Shown: in pieces, positions 33,037 to 38,294 of the stretch
Layout: the number at the start of each line of letters is the position of its first letter
Numbering within the stretch: the first letter of the stretch is position 1
Assembly: GCA_012719415.1 (NCBI GenBank)
Contig: JAAYAK010000111.1
Coordinates: 1 to 38,294 of the forward strand
Source of the DNA: Syntrophorhabdus sp.
GTDB lineage: Bacteria; Desulfobacterota; Syntrophorhabdia; Syntrophorhabdales; Syntrophorhabdaceae
DNA length: 38,294 nt
Direction: 5' to 3'
Notes under the pieces: model-generated
What the model saw: only the letters and a program-made list of their open reading frames with translations
Databases searched by the model: none
Told to the model about the DNA's origin: nothing
Translations under genes and position numbers: made by a program

Positions 33037-33987
33037 ATGTCTACAGAGAATAAAGTCACATCAGGGTTGCTTTTCAGGCTCATCGCGGGAATTTTCGTCC
33101 CCATCCTGCTGGCTTTCGCGTTTTTGGGGTGCGTGTTGTTCCTGAACATCGATCTCGGAGGCTTCCAGTTCTTGAGCATCCGTGGCATCTGGACGAAGAG
33201 CATGAGTGAACTCGGCGCCGCGAGCCTGAAGGAGTCGACGGCATCACTCAACAGGCTCGGCGAGCAGATCATCCAGCAGAAGGCCGAGGACGTCGCCAGG
33301 GAGATGGAGATCGCCCTGGGGACGGCGAAGAAGAGACCATCCATGGAGACGCTGCGGAACGACGGGTCCCTGAAGCAGATCGCCGTTCAGAAGGTCGGCG
33401 TGACGGGTTACACCGCGATCCATGACACCCAGGCGATAAACCACTTTCATTCCAACCCCAAGCTCGTGGGATCGGATCTGCACGACCTTTCCGGAAAGCT
33501 TCCGCAGTTCTGGAAGCTCCTTGAAAAGGGACTCGCGGGACCCGCTGGAGGGTATTACAACTGGAGGGACCCTGACGGCAGCATCCGCCCGAAGTACATG
33601 TACATTGCCCCCGTGAAGGGTTTGGGTCTCTTTGTCGCGGCGACGACATACATAGACGAGTTCTCGAAACCGGCCCAGGCGATAACGGCAAAGATGGGTC
33701 AGATGCAGAAGACATACGCCGCGCAATACAACAGGCGGTTCGGCCTTATCCTTATCATCCTTGCCGTCGTTCTTCTCGTATTGCTTGGTGTCATCTACCT
33801 GTATTCCTTCTCCGTGGTCCGTCCCATCCGTCACCTCTCGGAGGTGGCCGACAAGATAAGCATGGGCGATCTCAAGGCTACCGTGGATGTTAAGGCGAAG
33901 GGCGAGATAGCCGTTCTGGCCGAGTCGATAGAGAGGATGCAGGCAAGCGTGCGGGCAGCCATCGAGAGGCTCCAGAAGAGAAGATAG
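33037..33987 (+). CDS. membrane Cache-HAMP sensor without output domain
   Basis: The 316-residue protein has two membrane helices (about 10-37 and 232-256) flanking a periplasmic single-Cache-type domain. Typical sequence is GVTGYTAIHDTQAINHFHSNPKLVGSDL and a GGYYNWRDPDG turn followed by KYMYIAPVKGLGLFVAATTY. A HAMP domain follows (VVRPIRHLSEVADKISMGDL, about 262-305). The protein stops 15 residues later (RLQKRR), with no methyl-accepting, kinase or cyclase domain. Signal must pass to a separate protein, plausibly the flanking DUF4388 proteins. GGAGGGGG lies 6 bases before the ATG; gaps to neighbours are 31 and 63 bases. Confidence 0.88.
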   Translation: MSTENKVTSGLLFRLIAGIFVPILLAFAFLGCVLFLNIDLGGFQFLSIRGIWTKSMSELGAASLKESTASLNRLGEQIIQQKAEDVAREMEIALGTAKKRPSMETLRNDGSLKQIAVQKVGVTGYTAIHDTQAINHFHSNPKLVGSDLHDLSGKLPQFWKLLEKGLAGPAGGYYNWRDPDGSIRPKYMYIAPVKGLGLFVAATTYIDEFSKPAQAITAKMGQMQKTYAAQYNRRFGLILIILAVVLLVLLGVIYLYSFSVVRPIRHLSEVADKISMGDLKATVDVKAKGEIAVLAESIERMQASVRAAIERLQKRR

Positions 33988-34050
33988 CGGGACTGACCGC
34001 GCGCCCTGGGAAATAGGGGCTGGCGGTCCAACGAAAGAGCAGAGGTCGAT

Positions 34051-35307
34051 ATGATATATCCACAGGGAAAAACGATCCATCAGAACTTGTCCGCGGAATA
34101 CACGGACGTTCCACGGCTCCTGTCGACCCTTACGGGCAACGGTTTCTCGGGAGTGGTGGAGATAGAGGGAGGAGGCACGAAGGGCGCCTTTTTCATCGCA
34201 AGGGGCCGGATGATAGACGCGGTGGTTGGTGTCGATGCGGACCCGCCCTCAATGACGGGAGATACGGCGGTGCCGGAGCTTTTTGCCCTGGCGAGGCAGC
34301 CACAGGGGCTTCTCCACGTGCACGAGCTCACGGCGGCCCAGGTCGAGGTCGCCACGGGTTCCTTGAGGTCGGAGCTTGTCTTCAAGGACCTCAGCACCGA
34401 TTTCATCCGCGTGGAGCAATTCGTCGGCAAGCTGGGCGAGGAGAAACACACGGGTTACATCGAGATATCCGGGAAGGACGGCAAACGCATCGGAACCCTT
34501 TCCCTCAGGGCGGGGGAGCCTGTGGCTCTGCAGGTTCTTTCGGAATCCGGTCAGGCAACCCTTTTTGAAGGTGAAGCGATCCCTTCGGTCCTCGACAATG
34601 CCGTGAGGCATGGCGCCCTGTTCAATGTCTACCGCAGCTCAGGCGTTACGGAGGGGACCCCGAAGGCTGCCGATGCGGGTCCTGAGGGACCTGATGGAAT
34701 TTCACGGAAGACCACAGTCTCCCAGACCCGGGCGAAGAGGGAATTGAAACAAGTGAGCGATCCCGCAGTCGAACCGGAGAAAAAGGACGATGTTCCGGCG
34801 GGACCGGTCCCGGCGGAGGAGCGGGTGGAAGCGCCGAAGGAGCCACCGGCGCCGGCGCCGGCGCCGGTGGATGCGAGGGCGGGGGAACAGGAGGCGGACG
34901 ACGTCTCGGCGAGCGGCCGGAAGGAGTTCATTTCCGCCCTCCAGCGGGTGTTGTCCAAGATAGAGTCCTTCGTCGACCACATATCGAAGAAGGGCGACTT
35001 CCAGAGGGTCTTCAGGCGGGTCTGTGTCGATGCATCGGACCTGTTCCATTTCCTTGATCCCTTCGAAGGACAGTTCGAGTACGATTCCGGCAGGATACGG
35101 GTTGACGACACGATCGGCCCCGACGATCTTGCCGTCGCCACCGCATATTGTCTCAATCTCGTGCTGGCTGACCTCAACAAGGAATACCTGAAGGGCGCCG
35201 CCCTGCCGCCGGGCCTTAAAGGGGAGATAGAGTCGGCGTTCAGGCATTACAAGGACGCCATCAAGAACTCGGGGATGAACTTCGTGGTTCCCACCAACAT
35301 GAGATGA
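34051..35307 (+). CDS. second DUF4388-type protein with linker and helical C-terminus
   Basis: The 418-residue protein has two N-terminal domains resembling DUF4388 effector-like folds: residues about 14-105 (LLSTLTGNGFSGVVEIEGGG, GAFFIARGRMIDAVVG) and 112-195 (VEQFVGKLGEEKHTGYIEI, GTLSLRAGEPVALQV). A low-complexity Pro/Ala/Glu linker spans about 200-290, including PPAPAPAPV, encoded by a 28-base palindrome. The C-terminal 125 residues are a compact helical domain I do not recognise (SALQRVLSKIESFVDHISKK, then AYCLNLVLADLNKEYL). No membrane segment. It is the last gene of the cassette; AGAGG precedes the ATG weakly. Confidence 0.75.
   Translation: MIYPQGKTIHQNLSAEYTDVPRLLSTLTGNGFSGVVEIEGGGTKGAFFIARGRMIDAVVGVDADPPSMTGDTAVPELFALARQPQGLLHVHELTAAQVEVATGSLRSELVFKDLSTDFIRVEQFVGKLGEEKHTGYIEISGKDGKRIGTLSLRAGEPVALQVLSESGQATLFEGEAIPSVLDNAVRHGALFNVYRSSGVTEGTPKAADAGPEGPDGISRKTTVSQTRAKRELKQVSDPAVEPEKKDDVPAGPVPAEERVEAPKEPPAPAPAPVDARAGEQEADDVSASGRKEFISALQRVLSKIESFVDHISKKGDFQRVFRRVCVDASDLFHFLDPFEGQFEYDSGRIRVDDTIGPDDLAVATAYCLNLVLADLNKEYLKGAALPPGLKGEIESAFRHYKDAIKNSGMNFVVPTNMR
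34843..34870. repeat. 28-bp perfect palindrome within a coding linker
   Basis: The sequence is a perfect inverted repeat of 14 bases with no spacer, made of CCACCGGCGCCGGC and its complement. It encodes part of the Pro-Ala linker of the second DUF4388-type protein. Confidence 0.9.
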
Positions 35308-35357
35308 CCCCGGGGAGGCACACTCTTGCCCGATGGCATGTTCCTTCGGGAAAGGGC

Positions 35358-35386
35358 TTGACAAGGATACGGGTTCATTCTACTGT
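35358..35386 (+). promoter_or_regulatory. sigma70-type promoter of the kor operon
   Basis: A perfect TTGACA (35358-35363) is separated by 17 bases from TACTGT (35381-35386), which keeps the three most conserved -10 bases. The predicted start is about 35393, only about 12 bases before the korD ATG, so the leader would be very short. Confidence 0.6.
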
Positions 35387-35404
35387 GTAATTGTCACTTT
35401 GCTA

Positions 35405-35692
35405 ATGGCTGAACCGCGCAGGAAGAAAGCAGCTCCAAAGGTCGATATCTACAAGGCCTGGTGCAAGGCGTGTGGTATCTGTGTCGCTTTTTGTCCCACC
35501 GGATCCCTGGCCCGCGACGAGGCAGGGTACCCCTATGTCAAATACCCCGACAAGTGCACCAACTGTGGTTGGTGCGAGATACGGTGTCCCGATTTTGCCA
35601 TCACGGTGCAGCAGAAGAGGGACGAAGCGAGAAAGATGAGGGAATCATTTGAAGAAGAAGCCCCTGAAGGAACGGCTGCTCCAGGGGAATGA
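35405..35692 (+). CDS. korD: 2-oxoglutarate:ferredoxin oxidoreductase delta subunit (2x[4Fe-4S])
   Basis: The 95-residue ferredoxin-like subunit has two CxxCxxCxxxCP cluster motifs, CKACGICVAFCP and CTNCGWCEIRCP. It passes electrons from the TPP centre to external ferredoxin. I choose ATG 35405 (MAEPRRKKAAPKVDIYK), although it lacks a Shine-Dalgarno. The frame stays open to ATG 35333, which lies upstream of the promoter and encodes nothing family-like. It overlaps korA by 44 bases. Confidence 0.9.
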   Translation: MAEPRRKKAAPKVDIYKAWCKACGICVAFCPTGSLARDEAGYPYVKYPDKCTNCGWCEIRCPDFAITVQQKRDEARKMRESFEEEAPEGTAAPGE

Positions 35693-36791
35693 AGCCGTTG
35701 TCGAGGGAGCCCTTCGCGCGGGGTGCCGGTTCTTCGCCGGGTATCCCATAACCCCGGCGACAGAGATCTCGGAGCAGCTCTCCGTTCGGCTGCCACAGGT
35801 CGACGGCACATTCATCCAGATGGAGGATGAGATCGCGAGCCTGGGGGCGGTGATCGGCGCCTCGCTCGCGGGCGTGAAATCGATGACCGCGACGAGCGGC
35901 CCCGGTTTCTCGCTTATGCAGGAGAATCTCGGGTTCGCCATCATCGCCGAGGTGCCCTGTGTCGTGGTGAACGCCATGAGAGGCGGGCCGAGCACCAGTC
36001 TTCCCACATCCCCCGCGCAGAGCGACGTTATGCAGGCCCGTTGGGGGACCCACGGTGACCACCCCATCATCGTCCTGTGCCCGTCGACGGTCCGCGAATG
36101 CTTCGACCTTACCGTCAGGGCATTCAATTATTCCGAGAAATACAGGATACCCGTGATCCTTCTCATCGATGAAGTGGTGGCCCACATGCGCGAGAAGGTC
36201 ATGATCTCCGATGAGGAAGACATTGAGGTATTCAACAGGGTGAGACCCACGATGCCGCCGGAATGGTATATCCCTTACGAGGATACGCCCCAGGGGGTGC
36301 CCGCGATGGCCGATTTCGGGGAAGGGTATCGCTACCACGTGACAGGGCTCACCCACGATGTGCGGGGGTTTCCCACCTCCCGGCCCGATGAGGTCGATCC
36401 CTTCATACGCAGGCTTTTCAGAAAGGTGAGTCAGAACTTCGCGGACCTGCAGATGGGCGAGCACTTCCATATCGATGATGCCGACGTTGCCATCATCGCC
36501 TACGGATGCGTCGCCCGTTCCGCGAAACGCGCCGTCTCGGACTGCCGGGAGAGGGGCATAAAGGCGGGCATGCTCAAACTGAACACGTTGTGGCCCTTCA
36601 TGAGGACCGACGTGGAGAAGGTGCTCAGGCAGGCGAAGGTGGTTATCGTGCCTGAGATGAACATGGGACAGATATCACGGGAAGTGAAGCGCGTGAACAA
36701 GGGCGAAGCGAAGGTCTTCACCATCAACAGGGTGGACGGCACCATCATAACGCCGCAGGAGATAATGGCCCGGATCAAGGAGGTGTTCTGA
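35649..36791 (+). CDS. korA: 2-oxoglutarate:ferredoxin oxidoreductase alpha subunit
   Basis: The 380-residue subunit contains the pyrimidine-binding and transketolase-C-like domains. Conserved segments are GNEAVVEGALRAGCRFFAGYPITPATEI, the MEDEIASLGAVIGASLAG glutamate region, TATSGPGFSLMQENLGFA and GPSTSLPT. The enzyme oxidatively decarboxylates 2-oxoglutarate to succinyl-CoA, or runs in reverse, with ferredoxin. 2-Oxoglutarate is chosen over other 2-oxoacids mainly because sucC follows. It starts at TTG 35649 (GAGGGA upstream), inside korD, and its stop overlaps the korB ATG by one base. Confidence 0.92.
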   Translation: MKKKPLKERLLQGNEAVVEGALRAGCRFFAGYPITPATEISEQLSVRLPQVDGTFIQMEDEIASLGAVIGASLAGVKSMTATSGPGFSLMQENLGFAIIAEVPCVVVNAMRGGPSTSLPTSPAQSDVMQARWGTHGDHPIIVLCPSTVRECFDLTVRAFNYSEKYRIPVILLIDEVVAHMREKVMISDEEDIEVFNRVRPTMPPEWYIPYEDTPQGVPAMADFGEGYRYHVTGLTHDVRGFPTSRPDEVDPFIRRLFRKVSQNFADLQMGEHFHIDDADVAIIAYGCVARSAKRAVSDCRERGIKAGMLKLNTLWPFMRTDVEKVLRQAKVVIVPEMNMGQISREVKRVNKGEAKVFTINRVDGTIITPQEIMARIKEVF

Positions 36792-37627
36792 TGGGTGACG
36801 TTACCAAGCTGATCCACCACTATTTGCGCCACGACAAGAAGTTTCCCCACGTATGGTGCCCCGGCTGCGGGATAGGCATCATTTTGGGGGCACTCATCAG
36901 GGCCATCGATCACAGGGGCTACGAAAAGGACGACATCGTCCTTGTATCCGGCATCGGGTGCACCGGCAGGCTCCCCGTATACGTGGACTTTAACACCCTC
37001 CATACAACACATGGCAGGGCGCTTACCTTCGCAACGGGGATAAAGCTGGCAAAACCACGCCTCAAGGTGATCGTCGTCATGGGAGACGGCGACGCCGTGG
37101 CCATTGGCGGCAACCACTTTATCCATGCGGCGCGCCGCAACATCGATCTCACCGCCGTCATCGTCAACAACAGCGTTTACGGCATGACGGGCGGGCAGTA
37201 TTCTCCGACGACGCCCTACGGCATGAAGACGGCGACGAGCGTTTACTCCAACGTGGAGCACTCCTTCAGCATATCGGAGCTTGCCGTGACGGCGGGGGCC
37301 GTCTTTGTCGGGCGGGGGACGGTCTATCACGCCAAGCTGCTCGAAAGCCTCATGGAGAAGGCCTTTCAGAAGGTTGGGTTCTCCGTTGTGGAGATCATAT
37401 CTCATTGCCACACTCAGTACGGGCGCATGAACCGGATGGGAAGCGCCGTGGAGATGATGCAATGGCAGAGAGACCACGCGGTGACCATGGAAAAGGCCGC
37501 GCAGATGAACGAGGAGGACCTGAAGGACATGTTCAGGATAGGTGTCCTTGTCGACAGGGACCTGCCCCCGTACCAGGATGAATACGAAAGGGTGCGGAGG
37601 TGGTCGAAGGGCGTGGAGGGGAAATAG
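36791..37627 (+). CDS. korB: 2-oxoglutarate:ferredoxin oxidoreductase beta subunit (TPP)
   Basis: The 278-residue subunit binds thiamine diphosphate. The motif GDGD (about 98-101) followed by NN at about 126-127 is the TPP-Mg signature. WCPGCGIG near the N-terminus and SGIGCTGRLPVYVDF are characteristic of KorB. There is no extra ferredoxin domain. It is translationally coupled to korA (overlapping TGATG). Confidence 0.95.
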   Translation: MGDVTKLIHHYLRHDKKFPHVWCPGCGIGIILGALIRAIDHRGYEKDDIVLVSGIGCTGRLPVYVDFNTLHTTHGRALTFATGIKLAKPRLKVIVVMGDGDAVAIGGNHFIHAARRNIDLTAVIVNNSVYGMTGGQYSPTTPYGMKTATSVYSNVEHSFSISELAVTAGAVFVGRGTVYHAKLLESLMEKAFQKVGFSVVEIISHCHTQYGRMNRMGSAVEMMQWQRDHAVTMEKAAQMNEEDLKDMFRIGVLVDRDLPPYQDEYERVRRWSKGVEGK

Positions 37628-37628
37628 C

Positions 37629-38216
37629 GTGGCCTTTCGGTACGATATCAGGCTCAGCGGTTCCGGAGGTCAGGGCATCATCCTCATGGGCATCATCCTC
37701 GCCGAGGCCATAGGCATCTACGACGGCAGGTTCGTGGCGCAGACTCAGAGCTACGGCCCCGAGGCACGGGGTGGCTCGAGCAAGGCCGAGGTCGTCGTCA
37801 GCGACAGAGAGATCGATTACCCCAAGGCGCTCCAGCTAGACCTTCTCGTGGCCATGAACCAGAGGTCCTGCGACGAGTATTACATGGACCTCAAACCCGA
37901 CGGTATCCTTGTCGTCGATTCGACACTGGTCAAGCAGGTGCCTCTGTCGAGGGCCTACCGGATACCTTTTACGCGCATAGCACGGGAGGAACTGAACAGG
38001 GAGATGGTCGCGAATATCGTCGCCCTGGGGGCCCTGTCGCGGCTTACCCCCATTGTCTCCGCCCGGGCTGTCGAAAGCGCCGTCCTCGGCCGCGTGCCCA
38101 AAGGGACAGAAAAGCTCAACAGGGAGGCTCTTCAGGCGGGGATGAGGGCGGCCCGAAAGACGAAGAAGATCAGATTTCCCGAGGCGATCTCGGAGCTTGT
38201 CGATGAAGATACATGA
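37629..38216 (+). CDS. korC: 2-oxoglutarate:ferredoxin oxidoreductase gamma subunit
   Basis: The 195-residue subunit has the gamma-domain signature [18 protein letters not shown] and [21 protein letters not shown]. The gamma domain contributes to coenzyme A binding. GTG 37629 is preceded by GGAGGGG at 6-7 bases and sits one base after the korB stop; the frame extends upstream to 37542 within korB but that is not needed. It overlaps sucC by 14 bases. Confidence 0.94.
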   Translation: MAFRYDIRLSGSGGQGIILMGIILAEAIGIYDGRFVAQTQSYGPEARGGSSKAEVVVSDREIDYPKALQLDLLVAMNQRSCDEYYMDLKPDGILVVDSTLVKQVPLSRAYRIPFTRIAREELNREMVANIVALGALSRLTPIVSARAVESAVLGRVPKGTEKLNREALQAGMRAARKTKKIRFPEAISELVDEDT

Positions 38217-38294
38217 ATTTCAGGCCAAGAGACTTCTTGCGGAGTACGGCGTCCCCGTTCCCCGGGGGCAGATAGCGAGAACAGACGAAGAGGC
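38203..38294 (+). CDS. sucC: succinyl-CoA synthetase beta subunit, 5' fragment
   Basis: Only the first 30 codons lie in the window. The start [20 protein letters not shown] is the canonical N-terminus of the ATP-grasp SucC family. SucCD interconverts succinyl-CoA and succinate with ADP/GDP phosphorylation. The start codon lies inside korC, which ties it to the kor operon. Confidence 0.9.
   Translation, partial: MKIHEFQAKRLLAEYGVPVPRGQIARTDEE

Noticed and set aside
35333-35404. Upstream start for korD
   Set aside because: The extra 24 residues cover the promoter and do not match the subunit family; the Shine-Dalgarno there is 15 bases away.

Overview
The window is a GC-rich bacterial chromosome segment. 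It most resembles an anaerobic deltaproteobacterium (Desulfobacterota; a Syntrophorhabdales-like syntroph is my inference, not proven). The reasons are a ferredoxin-dependent 2-oxoacid oxidoreductase set (korDABC) running into sucC, many GTG/TTG starts, GC-rich third codon positions, and small dispersed palindromic repeats between genes. The segment is core chromosome with accessory genes mixed in. I see no transposase, integrase, phage genes or CRISPR array.

Layout. 1-2.7 kb: a short tandem repeat, a possible 70-aa ORF, a PP-loop ATP-pyrophosphatase-like enzyme with an unusual domain arrangement, and a TrmO-like tRNA methyltransferase. 2.7-5.0 kb (minus): an exported TPR-CHAT protein. 5.4-7.9 kb (minus): a Tat-exported flavoprotein and a DUF364-type protein. 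8.2-9.8 kb (minus): a self-inhibited type Fic enzyme between two imperfect direct repeats. 10.3 kb: tRNA-Leu(UAA) on the minus strand. 10.7-11.4 kb: plsY, then a hairpin array. 11.8-16.7 kb: two divergent adenine deaminase-family amidohydrolases around an MFS transporter, likely a purine uptake and salvage module with overlapping divergent promoters. 16.7-19.5 kb: a class A PBP and a small exported SAPE-like protein.

19.7-24.2 kb (minus) is the conserved rpmH-rnpA-yidD-yidC-jag-mnmE cluster; rpmH is only 44 codons. Divergent from it is an EF-G paralog whose G3 motif has Asp where translation factors have the catalytic His. A clear intrinsic terminator and dtd follow.

27.6-35.3 kb is the most novel part. 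A gene with its own promoter and long leader encodes an about 1500-residue mosaic protein: terpene-cyclase-like helical repeats, several Ig/CARDB-like beta domains, a SwmB-like domain, seven 47-residue repeats that should form a seven-bladed beta-propeller, and more beta domains. It has no visible signal peptide. Three co-directional genes follow at short spacing: a DUF4388 (PATAN) protein with a winged-helix-like middle, a membrane Cache-HAMP sensor with no output domain, and a second DUF4388-type protein with a proline/alanine linker. I propose this as a candidate undescribed sensory or surface system; its function is unknown.

35.4-38.3 kb: korD-korA-korB-korC and the start of sucC, overlapping or tightly packed behind a good sigma70-type promoter. 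Together they would convert 2-oxoglutarate to succinyl-CoA with reduced ferredoxin and then to succinate with nucleoside triphosphate formation (or the reverse).
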